This document shows, piece by piece, positions 44,062-55,425 of a DNA stretch of 64,000 nt. This stretch comes from Acanthochromis polyacanthus (lineage: Eukaryota; Chordata; Actinopteri; Pomacentridae), in NCBI RefSeq assembly GCF_021347895.1, contig NC_067113.1, positions 2,174,467 through 2,238,466 on the forward strand. The letters are read 5' to 3'. A model generated the notes under the pieces. That model saw only the letters and a list, made by a program, of their open reading frames with translations, was not told the origin of the DNA and searched no databases. Made by a program: the position numbers and the translations under genes. Numbering within the stretch: position 1 is the first letter of the stretch; each line of letters opens with the position of its first letter.

Positions 44062-45534
44062 ATTCAAGGTTCAAGGTTCAAGGTTTCTTTATTGTACCAA
44101 ATGGTAAAATTGTTGTGCAAAAAGGAACTCAGTGATCCCAACAACAAATGAAATGACAAAACACCCAACAAACATTCATACCAGACAAATCACAACAAAA
44201 AGCATAATTAATCAGAAAAAGGGAAAGGGAAACTGCTCAAACATATCCTGATCTACCTAAAAACAATCTGCACAAGAGTGTTCACCTGGTGGACTTGCAG
44301 TTAAGCATTGAAATAGCTGAGGGTACAAAACTGCACCTAACGTTTTGTCCGTCCATTAGGGACCACAAGCCGGCAGCCCGAACGAAGGAGCTGGAACTCC
44401 CCATTCAGGGGTTGTGAGCAGTCTTTTAGAATGGAGCTGGCTTCGCGCTGCAGCTGTATGCCATACGAGGCTGGCATAGTGGGTTGAGGCTTCCCAATTA
44501 ACCGACCAGCCCACTTGATAATTTGGTTGAAGGAGACAAATTTCCAAACCAGGTAGCGAGGGCAAAGGATAGTACCAACTTAATAAAAGCATGATAAAAC
44601 AGGGTCAGCATAGATCTATCAATATTAAAATGGGACAGTTTCCGCAAGTAAAATAAACGCTGATGTCCCTTCTTGCACAGCTCTTCACAATTCCTGCCAA
44701 GAGTCAGTTTGGCATCAATGACAGTCCCAAGGTATTTGCAGCAATCCACACGTTCAACAGGCTGGCCGTTAATGATTGTGGGGTCGCAGTTTGGAGCCTG
44801 TGTTCTAAAATCAATGAACATGTCCTTCGTCTTTGACGTGTTCAACAACAAGAAGGAAAGGTCACACCAACTAATGGAATCCTGCAGGACTGGACCATGG
44901 CTGGATTCATTTTTATGCAGCAAACTGACAATAACAGTGTCATCTGCAAATTTTAAAATGTGTCTATTTTCATAAATGCGTAAAGGATAAAAAGTAAAGG
45001 GGAGAGAACACATCCCTAAGGAGAGCCAGTGGAGGAACATAGGGACTCTGATAAAATGCCATTCACTTTGACTCTCTGTATTCTTTCTGTTAAAAAATCT
45101 AAAATCCAACCCACCAAGTTATGGCTCAAGTGAAAGTGCTCAATGAGCCTTGTGGCTAAAATGTGAGGTTGGATGGAGTTAAAAGCAGATGAAAAATCAA
45201 TGAAAGTCAGTCTTGCATGGGTTTTGTTCCCCTCTAGTTGTTTGAATAAAAGGTTTAGCAGAGTAAGTGTGGCATCTTCAACACCTCTGTGGGCTCTGTA
45301 GGCAAACTGCAAAGGGTCAAGTGCACCTGTTGTCCTCTCTAGGAGCTCTGACTTGACCAGTTTTTCAAGAGAGGTGAGGGCGACCGGTCTAAAATCGTTC
45401 AAAGTTTTAGGCCTGCTGACCTTTGGAACAGGGATAATCTCTGCCTGTTTCCACAGCCTGGGCACCTTTTGCTGAGTCAGTGACATATTAAAAATGTAAT
45501 AAAAGATAGGACTCAGTTGTTCTGCACATGACTT
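44062..45534 (-). mobile_element. LINE with RT domain, 5' truncated
   Basis: The tail is TTCAAGGTTCAAGGTTCAAGG at 44,064-44,084 on the plus strand. The RT is read on the minus strand from about 45,534. It ends before the endonuclease. The family differs from the 24-27 kb LINE by its AACCTTG-type tail. Confidence 0.85.
44498..45530 (-). pseudogene. LINE reverse transcriptase, disabled
   Basis: RT blocks on the minus strand: AEIIPVPKVSRPKTLNDFRP, LQFAYRAHRGVEDATL, LTFIDFSSAFNSIQPHIL, then after SSTGSP a frame change near 45,020, FADDTVIVSLLHKN (catalytic FADD, near 44,930-44,970), LNTSKTKDMFIDFR, CCKYLGTVIDAKLTL, HQRLFYLRKLSHFNIDRSML. The normal G-PQG-VLSP block is damaged (SPLRDVFSP). The polymerase is therefore broken in its core, although the metal-binding DD pair remains. 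Confidence 0.85.
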
Positions 45535-45999
45535 AACCCTTTAGGTGCCAGAGTTTTTTCAATAAAATATTCAGTTTTGATATCATTTTTTCAAAAGGCT
45601 GTAACTTGAAAATGGTTAGAGATACAGGCAAACTGTAAATGACAAAAATCTTCAGTATGACCCAAAGTTTGTGATGGGAGTAAATTCACTCATCTAATTT
45701 GCATATTATGACGTCACCATTCGGCAGACATATGGATTACATAACTTTATTGATGTTTCTACAATTCTACAATTTCATTGAGCAGATGCTTTTGTCCAAA
45801 GCGACGTACAACACAAGCAAGAATTCAGACATAAGGAAAAACCTGTAGTAAGTGCAAAAGTGCTTCAAGTGTGATTGATCAATCAGTTAATCAATCAATC
45901 TTTATTTATAAAGCACTTTTCATACATTAGAAATGCAGCACAAAGTGCTTTACATAGAATAAAATGCACAGAGAATAAAACACACACACACACACACAC
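45535..45999. repeat. Fish dispersed repeat pieces
   Basis: CAGATGCTTTTGTCCAAAGC at about 45,784-45,803 and the block TCTTTATTTATAAAGCAC at about 45,898 are fragments of common fish repeats; the second resembles an RTE-type 3' end. A (CA)n run ends the segment. No gene is present. Confidence 0.55.
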
Positions 46000-46265
46000 T
46001 ATGTTTTTCTATCATTGTGGGGACATACCATTGACTCTCATTCATATCTAACCCCTAATCCTTACCCTAACCCTAACCAAAACAATGCCTAACCCTAAAG
46101 AAACGTTTTTGCACTTTTACTTTTTTGAGTAACAACAACATGGCCAAGAAAACACTGTTTAAACTTGTGGGGACCGAAATGAGGTCCCCACAAGTGACAT
46201 TGGTTTCGGTTTTCCTACAGTTGTGGGGACATTTGGTCCCCACAAGTATAGCCAGCACCTGACCA
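46000..46265 (-). repeat. GTCCCCACAA-type dispersed repeat, copy 2
   Basis: Reverse-complement counterpart of 5,414-5,685, with the same order of GTCCCCACAA blocks and the CCCTAACCCTAA run near 46,060-46,080. Both sides again abut CA/TG repeats. Confidence 0.85.
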
Positions 46266-46303
46266 CATACACACACACGCGCGCGCACCCCCCCCCCCCC
46301 CCA
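46266..46303. repeat. (CA)n, (GC)n and poly-C run
   Basis: Simple repeats including a C run at about 46,287-46,302. Confidence 0.9.
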
Positions 46304-46631
46304 TCCACCCGCCTCGATAAAATAAAAACATAGCAGCATGGGTTGGCTGAGCACAGAGGAACCAGGTCGAGGAAACACCATCTTTGAGAGCCGTCTGCAC
46401 CCGAGGCAGCAGACACCAACAGCCCAAACACCAGCCTCGGGTGCAACGCGGCAGGGGCAGAGGGAAAGGCAGAAGCCTCCCCACCTCCCAAAACGCCAGA
46501 GTGAATCTCAAGTCGGTGTCACCGGACCGAGAGCCAACCACAGTCCCAGATGTAGAAGGCCCCAAACTGAGGAAACATAGGAATGTAGAATAAAATATAG
46601 TAAATAAACACATTAAGAATATAACTAAAAC

Positions 46632-47086
46632 TGTGTCAAAGGTGTTGCCATCAAGTTGCAGAAGAATTGCTACCTCGCTCAAGGTAGACAACAAAGAAAG
46701 GGAGGCAGCACACAGCAATAGCCAATCAAAGTATAATTTATGAACAGAAAATACCCCAAAATAAAGCACAAGTATATGCAAGATGTAAAGAGCAGATTCA
46801 GAGTGTCAGCAAATAAAAGATGAGTGAGCATGTATATGGTGGATGCTGGAAGATACAACAAACCGACAAAGGCGATGGCTGGGGCGGCAGATGCAGGCCC
46901 TGCTGAGAGAGAGAGAACAAACTATGCAGCCCGCCTTTTATACCTTCTGGCCCTGCCCTGTTGGACAGGTAACTCAGCCCCTCCCAGCTCCACCGTCCAC
47001 CATCTCCCTGAGGCTGGAACAGACAACACAGTGAGACAGATGCAAGGGGAGAAAGAGGAGGAGGAGGAGCAGGAGGGGTTGTCACA
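46632..47086 (-). mobile_element. LTR-like promoter region
   Basis: Read on the minus strand it starts TGTGACAACCCCTCC at 47,086, has a TATA box TATAAAAGGCGGGC at about 46,942-46,929, and could end ...TTTGACACA at 46,632. The layout resembles an LTR, but no target duplication was found, and GC-rich sequence continues to about 46,320. It may be a larger or rearranged LTR, or an ordinary TATA promoter. Confidence 0.4.
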
Positions 47087-47089
47087 CCC

Positions 47090-48440
47090 CTACCCTTAAG
47101 AATGGGGTTCACACCAGGAACCCCAAAACACCACAGCCAACAAATAAATACAAACTACAACAATACAAATTAATTTTACCTCACCGTTTTGGTGCATAAT
47201 CAATCTAACATGAAAATTTTTAACAGTGACCATTATTTAACATGCAACTCAAAGATTACATGTTTTGACATCTGAGAAAGGTGCCTCTGGTTTTTATTTT
47301 GGTTGATATGAGTCATGACCTTATGTCAAAGAAAATAAAGGTGTAGAGAAAATGTGATTTACTGTTAAAGGGCATCAGAGATCTGCATTAATAATGTTTT
47401 CCCAGTAACTTCAACTGCAGCAACAAGAAGTATGAGACAAGATGTATTTCATAACTAATTTATTGATGAACTCTTTTTTAAGGTTAAATAATGTTCAAGA
47501 GGTTTAATGCTTTGTGCTTTGTTCTATGCTTTTGGAACTTTAAAATTTCTCTCTGTTGTAAAGTTAAACAAACCCGATAAGCTGCGGTCAATTTTCGCCT
47601 GAAATTTCTACTGAAGATGTACAGAAAGTAAATTGAATGCTTTTCTTGAATTGTTTGGAGTACAGGCATGGCTGGGGTCTCCTTTGAAAGCTGACAACCT
47701 GCATTGTCACCCAGTGCAGTCAGAATTACTCTAGGTGCTACTGGCACACAGTTATTTGACTCACACTGAATTAGGATGAATTTTATTCTCGCCTAAATTT
47801 TTTCCCTAATAAAACACCTGAAAATTAGTGTGGCAGCACTGTGACAGCTTGAAACACAAAAAGGCAACAGCCTGGGGTCTTACATAGTTCAGGACAAAAT
47901 TTCAGAGCAAAACTACAAGAAATGAGTGTTTCACACGTTTTTGTACTAATATGCCCAATTATGTCAATTTTGGACACCCTATGTACACCCTGTGCAAAAA
48001 TGGTATATGTTCATTTATCTGCCCTTTTTCACATTATTTTCACTCCAAAAACTCATAAAGAACTCAAAAAATCACTTCAGATAAGCTTCAGTGTGGATCT
48101 TGATCTGAATCAGAGGCACAGACGGAGACAGAGAAAAGCAGCTGCAGCAGGAGAGCCGGAGGTGTGAAAAGTCACACTGGGCCGCTAAAACCCACCTCTC
48201 GGCTATTCAGCAAGCTCATTGGCTACATGCCCTGTCAGTCAAACGTTTCCTCAGACGTGATTTGCTCAGGATTTACTGATGATATAAGGAACGTCCAGAT
48301 CCATCGGTCTCGGCAACAGTTGGCTGTTTAGGCTTCGGAGGCAGCGATGAGTCACTTGATTGGTTGAAATGCAGTTGGAATCGAAAGCAGAGGCTTCAGT
48401 CGCCATTTTCAGACCGAGACCGTGTGGATTTCTGAATGCG
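47090..48440. other. No recognised gene
   Basis: Nothing firm. From about 48,100 the GC content rises (CAGAGGCACAGACGGAGAC) and the text to 48,440 looks like the 5' region of a dispersed element, without a diagnostic motif. Confidence 0.35.
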
Positions 48441-48450
48441 TCATAAAATT

Positions 48451-48650
48451 ATGGACAAAAATGCAGTGAATTATGGAACGCGCAGCGCCACCATGCGCCG
48501 TGTGGACGCGCACGGAGCCGAGCTATTTGTGGATTATTTACTTATTTCTAGACATGTTTTGGACAAAATATTATACATGACTACTCTAGGATAATGGCCG
48601 GTTTTTGTGGATTATTTTCATCGTTGACCGGTAAAAGACCGTCCAAAGGT
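48451..48650 (+). other. Short GC-rich open segment of unknown origin
   Basis: An ATG at 48,451 opens 47 codons (starting MDKNAVNYGTRSATMRRVDA) to a TAA at 48,592. A second ATG at 48,595 opens MAGFCGLFSSLTGKRPSK, followed by a GTGAG donor-like site. The product is not recognised. The context suggests the promoter-proximal end of a repeat or gene. Confidence 0.25.
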
Positions 48651-48716
48651 GAGTTATGCCCTTTATGTGTCCCTTTAAATTTTTGTTGTTTGTTGGAGAA
48701 ATGTGTTTATATTACC

Positions 48717-48864
48717 CGCTGTGGTAATCACATCTGAAAGTGGTTTATACCGGCGGATTCATGAGAATCTAAGCTTTCCATCGATGTATAGTGTTTGTAT
48801 AATCGCGTTTGCAGCCTTCGGACATTCTTGAAATTCCTATGCAAATTAGTAAGTGTACCGCCGG
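48717..48864 (+). repeat. Block shared with the MITE at 62.1 kb
   Basis: About 150 bases closely match 62,106-62,260 in the same orientation (CGCTGTGGTAATCACATC; ATTCTTGAAATTCCTATGCA). Here it has no terminal repeats; in the other place it is the core of a long-TIR element. Confidence 0.8.
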
Positions 48865-49052
48865 CGGGACACTGAAGCTTAACGGGTTTTAAACAAATAC
48901 TAAAGGACAAAGTATTGTAAAGAGTGAACTGATAATTTTGTTAATATAAGCATTAAGGGACCAAAAACTAAGTTATTTTATTCATGATATATTTTTAAAT
49001 TAATCAGATGATTAAACCAGAATTTTGTTTTTTCTGCTAAATATTGGAATCG

Positions 49053-49555
49053 TATGGTGGCCGACAGGTGCAAACGCGCTGCAAACGGCAAAAGCGCTGC
49101 AAACACATAAATGATCCAAAACCAAACACTCACAAACACATAAAACACATGCAAGAAAAATATGCTGCAACAGAAACATGCTGCAATCACAGAAACGACG
49201 CAGAAGCAGACTTGCAAAGTCACAAAACAAATGCAAATGAAAAACGCTGCAAATACATTTATTTTGAAATGGAAAAACGAATGAGCGAACCATACACGGA
49301 TTGACCTGGTGCACTTCCGTTGTGGATTTAATTTGCAGCGTTTTTCTCTTGCGATTGTTCTGGAGTTTTGTGTGTGTTTTTATGTATTTGCAGCATTTTT
49401 TGTTTGCATTTGTTTTGTGATTTTGCAAGTCTGCTTCTGTGTCGTTTCTGAGATTGCAGCATGTTTCTGTTGCAGCATATTTTTCTTGCATGTGTTTTAT
49501 GTGTTTTTGTGGGTTTTTGCAATTTGCAGCACGTTTGCATCTGTCGGCCACCGTA
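49053..49555. mobile_element. 503-bp foldback element with 6-bp target duplication
   Basis: Ends are TATGGTGGCCGACAG (49,053) and CTGTCGGCCACCGTA (to 49,555), a 15-base inverted repeat with one mismatch. It is flanked by GAATCG on both sides (49,047-49,052 and 49,556-49,561). The arms continue inward for about 200 bases with repeated GCTGCAA/TTGCAGC words. Open frames inside are mirror images of one another and not genes. Confidence 0.8.
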
Positions 49556-49561
49556 GAATCG

Positions 49562-49931
49562 GCATCAGCCTCAAAAAAAATCCATATCGATTGGGCCTTT
49601 GAAAGTATAATCATGGCATTGGAGGCAATATGATTCTGGTTTGATTTTTGGGCCCATAGTAAATTGAGAACTACAATATTGTTGTTGTTTTTTTTTCCAG
49701 TATTTAACATGTATAGTCAAGGTGGCAAATAGCACACAGGATATTTTACATCTGCTTGAATACATTCATGTGACAGTTATAGAGACATTTCAACCTACTT
49801 TCTGATATTATCTGTGTCTGACACATCACCAGACTATAATCTTTGTTGTACAATTTCAGTTTGAGCATCAACAAGCTTAAAATTAGTGGATATTTAATTT
49901 TTGTTTAACTTCTATTAAATCATGTCAATAA
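49562..49931. other. No recognised gene
   Basis: The start (ATCCATATCGATTGGGCC near 49,580-49,597) resembles a fragment of a dispersed repeat. Nothing else is supported. Confidence 0.35.
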
Positions 49932-49936
49932 CTGTT

Positions 49937-50340
49937 TGGGGCGGTGGGCGTGGGAGAGCTCAGCTGCAGGGGAGAGAAGTGTGGAGGAGGGTGTTTGGAA
50001 GCGGCGTCAGGTTAATTGACGCAGGTGTTACCGATTAGACTCACCTGATTCTTTCTGCAGTAGCTGGCTGGAGGAGAGGACAAAAAAAGGACACAGACAG
50101 AGAGGATGTGGACTGGTGAAGACGCACGGGTGGTGGGAAGGTTAACGGACGAGGTCCTGTGAAGCGCCGGGCAGAAATTGGAGACTGTTTACAGGACGAG
50201 GTCTGGTGGAGCACCGGGCATAAGTTGGAGACTGTTTTATTTGTGTTTGTGATTCAGCCGGTGAATAAAAGCCTGTTTGGTACTGCCAACCTGGCGTGGT
50301 TATTGCGCTGAGTGGACCCACCGACAAGACATTTGTTACA
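49937..50340 (+). mobile_element. Solo LTR with target duplication, 404 bp
   Basis: Starts TGGGGCGGTGGGCG and ends CATTTGTTACA, flanked by CTGTT at 49,932-49,936 and 50,341-50,345. A signal AATAAA is at about 50,264. A unit of about 44 bases (GACGAGGTCCTGTGAAGCG type) is tandemly duplicated at 50,150-50,240. Confidence 0.8.
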
Positions 50341-50345
50341 CTGTT

Positions 50346-51585
50346 CAAGAAGAGCTGCAAGATATCACATTTCAATGAAGCATGCCAGTGGAAAACAAGG
50401 TCAAGTGCATTCTAAATCAAGTGTTGTTATTGAAAATAACTGCATGCAGTAGACATCCAAAACTTCCTGTTTCAAAAAGAAAAAGGACTGCTTGTCAGAG
50501 CTCCAGGGTCAGATCAGGGCACGTAGGTTAGATGAACGCTAAGGTCAGACAGAACAGCATAGAGCAGGACAGGATCAGGTCAGAGCAGAGCACTGATCAG
50601 TGACCCAACAGTTATATGGAGTCATACACAATTTACTGAACAACAGACATGGGGGAAGTCTGCAGAATGCAACTTTTATCACAGATAAGGAGGATGAGAT
50701 AAAACAGACCTTATTGGACTTGAAAATCTACATATCGTAAGTAGCCAATCCACTCTCTTACTCTTGTATATTAGCCCATTCAGTCAGTCAGTCATTCACT
50801 GACACTCACTCAGTTGTGGTATTTGTGTAAGACCAGTTCAGTCTGTGTCAGAATGCTTCTTGCTGCACCTGTAATATTATGTGTTCTTTTTAGAATGTGT
50901 CAGTTCAATTCAATTCAATTTTATTTTATTTATATAGCTCCAATTACAGTCAAATTGTCTGAAGACACTTTACAGAATCCATATGCCTGTCCTGCATTTG
51001 TTGGCATGCTTGGTAAGGATAAGCCTTAAAAAATGAAACAACAAAAGCAATGATTTGTTTCAAACCTTTCAATTAATATTCAATTTGACAATTTTTTTTC
51101 AGAACAAAAAATTGCCCTTTAGGCATTTACTAATCTGAAGTTCATCAATCACTTTTGCTCTGATATATTGTCAGCTTCAGGATTTAATGGCTTTAAGAAA
51201 GCCATTAAATATCAATTGTGCAAATAACAAGCAGTAAATAATTAAATTGATCCTTGTTTATAGATTAGTAGCCTACTTTATTTTTTGACATTTAATGTAT
51301 CATTCCAAACACTTCACAGTCCGAAGAAGACATTACTGTTCAGCCCTGTTTGAAGATATTGCCAAAGTGACCAGATAAGGTCAATTAGCATACATGGTAC
51401 CATATCTATGTATAGCAGGAATACCTAGTCAGCTAAGATTCATGCTTTTATGAGACTGTTCGATCCCAAATGCCTCTGAATCTGTATTCACCTCAATGTC
51501 AGGTTGCTTCAATTGCAAAAATGCCTTATATAAATATAATTGTCATTTAAAAGTTCAAGGACCATGCCAGTGCTTTATATCAATT
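50346..51585. other. Mostly unannotated, with one RTE-type tail
   Basis: At 50,909-50,985 TTCAATTCAATTCAATTT and ACACTTTACAGAATCC match the 3' end of a fish RTE-type LINE. The rest shows no motif. Confidence 0.45.
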
Positions 51586-51589
51586 TAAA

Positions 51590-52830
51590 GAACATACAAA
51601 GGTTGAGGACAATCGATTCCTCCATGCCCCATGCCATAAACAGGAACAGGCGAAAGAAATCCACAGAAAAACGGAATGCATGAAACCTGTTGCAAATGTG
51701 CTTTTTCTTACTGCCACTCAGGACATTACACAGAGAGGCCATGTAGAATCTGAAGGGCTGCTTAACAGAGGCAGTTTCTTAGCAATTTTTAAGGCAACAG
51801 GAAAATGCAATCCTCAGAAATGCATAAATGTAGGTGACAATGCAGAAATACACAAGCAAGGTCATCTAGAATGAAATTGTTGATTGTTTGGCCAACATAG
51901 TGACATCACAACATTGACATTAATCAGGAAAGTCAAAGAAAGTCAGAACATCAGTTTACTTGCTGATAAAATATAAGATCTTAGCAAAAAGAAAGCATTT
52001 TTCTTGTTTTAGGATACAGGCTGGCTCTGTTTCTGACATTTTTCAGAAAGGAATCTGTGCCCATGACTGATAGTTCCTTATTTTCCAGTGCCTCTGCTTG
52101 TTTATGTTCAGCTCATGGACGCACCAGAAGTGGGAACAGTTTCAGAAGGAGATGACTGAGGGCCAGTCCAGCTACTCAGTGACACAGAGGGAGTGTGTTG
52201 CCCATGAGCCTGCTGTGACTTGTTGGACAGACTTCTCACAGTCATATATGCTCTTCACGACATCATGCATAAGAGCAGTGGGGGCAGGGCAGTCATTGCA
52301 AAGGCTACGCTGGCACAGACCGATCTGACATTCACAGCACTTCCAGTAGTCTTTCGGAAGATACTTTCAGACCCAAATTTGTTGTCAGACATCCTGCAAT
52401 CGCCATCTCTGGAAGGAACGGTCAAACGTGTGAAAGTCCCACAGGATACCCTACAGCACTGTACAGATGAGGATGCTTTTAAGGAGCCCTAGACTGTGGT
52501 TGAGAGTACTTTCCAAAAATGCAATGCAAGTGGCTCTAAAGAGACAACAGAATATCAGTTCTTAGCTGCATGAGTCCCTCGGTGAGCAAAGGAATGAACC
52601 AGTTGATAGCACTAGCTGCTGTCAACACATCTTCTACCCCATATTAGATTGCATGGTCAATGAGTTGTAGAGGCACTTCTCTGGGGAGAACTGCAAAATA
52701 ATGAAAGGAATTCAAGCTCTGCACCCTAAAGCACCACTTTTCTCTGTAGAAGCCTATGATTCCATTTTTGAAGACTGGGACATGATGCCCATCAAGTCAA
52801 GTAGCTCTTAGAAACAAAAGACAAAATGAA
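51590..52830 (+). pseudogene. hAT/ZMYM1-like transposase remnant
   Basis: Fragments in different frames: KTECMKPVANVLFLTATQDI and RGHVESEGLLNRGSFL at about 51,672-51,785, matching the RGH-ES-NRGNFLE block of hAT-derived ZMYM1-like proteins; ALHDIMHKSSGGRAVIAKAT at about 52,250-52,310, like the SK-LQ helix block; and FSGENCKIMKGIQALHPKAP near 52,680-52,735, like the RFS...GIQALNP block upstream of the dimerisation region. Several stops and frame shifts separate them. hAT transposases are RNase H-like; the catalytic residues cannot be located here. A host ZMYM-like pseudogene is the alternative. Confidence 0.5.
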
Positions 52831-54844
52831 GCCATCAAGCTTTGTACATCTGTTGAGTTTGTGACTTTTCTGGAGCTTTTCAAAGAGGCTTTTTGTGAAC
52901 ACTTTTTTTGTTGTTGTTGTTTTAATTTGGAAGAGTGCAGTCATCACACCAGTCAGTGAGTTTCTCTGCCACTGGTAAGACTTACCTGAGAACAATAATA
53001 AACTATGACCATCTGAGCAATCCTGAAATTCTAAGCATTATTTAAGAAAGGCAGAGGTGCTATGGACAAATTTGTCAATTATTTTGACAACTGACATACA
53101 CACCAACAAATACTGCTGTTTTGAGATTCTTCACAGTATTGCTTCACATTAAATACAGTAAAAGTGCTAATATTAGATGAATACTAAGATACCACATATA
53201 GAATGGAATTACTTTTTTTAGGGATGTATATGTTTATAGTGTTGTGTGGTATGGAAGAAGAAATCACAGTTATAGAACAACATTTGTGTAGGTGTGCCAT
53301 TAAAACATTGATATGCATCACTCTGGAAATCATGGTGATATGAAAGGTGATAAATACTCTTTACATTACATATTTTCATTCCTAATATCAAGACATTACC
53401 AGTGCACTGTGGCCACATCTAAACATCCCTTTGACACCCATGGGCCATCTCAGGTAAAAATAAAAAAAAAATCCTGAAACCACCCTATGTCGTTGCACTG
53501 GTAATTTTGCACTCTGGGCAGGCAGGTTAATACTTATGGCATGCAGATACAAGAATACTACTGATTGTCAGTCAAACATAATTCTCAACATACTGAACTA
53601 AACTGCAGTAAAAATGAGTAAGTAGTAAAAGATTAGTTGCCTCATATAGTCACTGACAGTAGTGGACAAAACACTATTCTAGATTTCTTTGTCTCTGAGG
53701 CAGTGTGCATATTGTCTGTGTCAGTGAAAACAGTGTGGATGCTAAAGGTTTAGAGACCCACAGAAGGCATATTATATCCAACAAACAAAAAAGTAATATA
53801 AAGCATAAGGAGTGCGGAAGAGTTACCATGAAAAATGCTAGCAGACGACAAAGCAGTGACAAGGATAAGAAGAAGTGAATAAGAGCGAGAGGAGAAAATG
53901 CAGGAGGCTGTGGACCATTAGAAGTATGAAAAATAGATCAGACAGCCTCAAGTCAAAGGTCTCTGCTCAACAAGACGTGAGGGTGGGAGTGTCCAACACT
54001 GGCACTGACACATGCACACACAGACACACACTTCTTCTCTGAAGCTGATTTGTTATTGCTGCCTCTCCAGGGTCACTGCTCATGTTTGATTGGCTGCCAC
54101 ACCGTAATTTAAAGGAAATGCAATGTTGCTATGCCGACACCAGTCAAGGCCGAAGACAGAGAGGAAAGAAAAGAGAGTGATGTTTGACGAATATTGATTC
54201 TTTCAATGCAACATTTGGCCAGTCAGTGCTGAAGTTAAAGGGTGATGAAGTACTACAGACTGTATTAAATAAATATATTCAGGAGTGCAAATGCATTTGC
54301 ATACAGGAATACAAACATCAATCTGTGTGGACAAGCCTTCCTTATAAAACCTTGACCATCACACCAACTTTCTAACTGTGACTATAAATGTGCTTTCATT
54401 TTCAATGCCAAGATGAGGATTTTTGCCTATTTATGTCAAAATTAGAGCAAAGACTGCATGTGAATGATAAACATAAAGAGTGAATCTAATGTGGTAGTGC
54501 TTTAAAAGTGCAACGGCACAGATGGCTGTGAGAGGTTGAGTCCAAAACATCACTGGCTCCAAGACGGTCCATTCAACATGTGTCTCTCATGTGACACTGT
54601 GTCAATAAATTTTTGTAAGTCATTATGATCCAGTTTGCTTAACTTACTCCTTCTGATGAGTGTTCTGGTGGTCCTTCTGAAAATAAGAATTTTAAATATT
54701 TCTTAATTGTTTCCAGTTTTTATGTAGTTTACATGCTGTTTTACTGTTTATTATGTTCTGTACAATGTACTTCAAAAGTTGATAGATTTTATCTGGTGTG
54801 TTTTGACAAGATGTGTGATGACAGAAAAATCCATTGTCAAAATG
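52831..54844. other. 2 kb without recognised features
   Basis: No gene, LINE tail or inverted repeat identified. A (TTG)n-like patch is near 52,908-52,922. Confidence 0.4.
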
Positions 54845-54878
54845 TAATATTGTAATGACACGTGTTATTACAATATTA
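54845..54878. repeat. Near-perfect 34-bp palindrome
   Basis: The two halves are reverse complements apart from one mismatched pair; the centre is ACACGTGT, which includes an E-box CACGTG. It has no spacer, so it could extrude as a cruciform. Confidence 0.85.
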
Positions 54879-55109
54879 TATACATGTTGCTATTTGCAAA
54901 ATTCATGACAGATATGGAATGTTAAAAAATAAAGTGAGCATAGTGCGAGAGTATGTAGATTGGCTGTACTGTATAGTTGACTATAAGGACTATTGCTACA
55001 GTACGGAAATAATGAAGGAAAGTTGTAAAAGGTCCAGGAACCATCATTAATTTTAAGGCATTGAATATGAGAATATAGAATTTCCTGATTCAGTTACTTG
55101 GTTTACTTT

Positions 55110-55425
55110 TCCCCGGTTCAAATCCCAGGGTGGACCTGGGATCTTTCTGCATGGAGTTTGCATGTTCTCTCTGTGCATGCGTGGGTTTTCTCCGGGTACT
55201 CCGGCTTCCTCCCACAGTCCAAAAATATGCTGAGGTTAATTGGTTACTCTAAATTGCCCGTAGGTGTGAATGTGAGTGTGACTGTGTGTCTGTATATGTA
55301 GCCCTGCGTCAGACTGGCGACCTGTCCAGGGTGTCCCCTGCCTTTGCCCGAGTCAGCTGGGATAGACACCAGCACTCCCTGCGACCCTAGTGAGGATAAA
55401 GCGGTGTATAGAGAATGGATGGAGT
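55110..55425 (+). repeat. tRNA-like SINE
   Basis: GGTTCAAATCCCAGG at 55,116-55,130 is a box B-like sequence, and the body (TGGAGTTTGCATGTTCTC, TCCTCCCACAGTCCAAAAA, CTAAATTGCCCGTAGG, GACCTGTCCAGGGTGTC) is the familiar vertebrate/fish SINE-type consensus. It ends AGAGAATGGATGGA. Box A is not clear, and the 3' module could come from an RTE/L2-like LINE. Confidence 0.75.

Noticed and set aside
46215..46781. 188-codon minus-strand open frame
   Set aside because: It spans the GTCCCCACAA repeat, a poly-C run and LTR-like DNA with no conserved motif.
46632..47086. A fifth target-flanked solo LTR
   Set aside because: TG...CA-like ends and a TATA box are present, but the flanks do not match, so it is kept only as a low-confidence LTR-like region.
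49012..49710. 232-codon minus-strand open frame
   Set aside because: It crosses a foldback element whose two arms give mirror-image translations.
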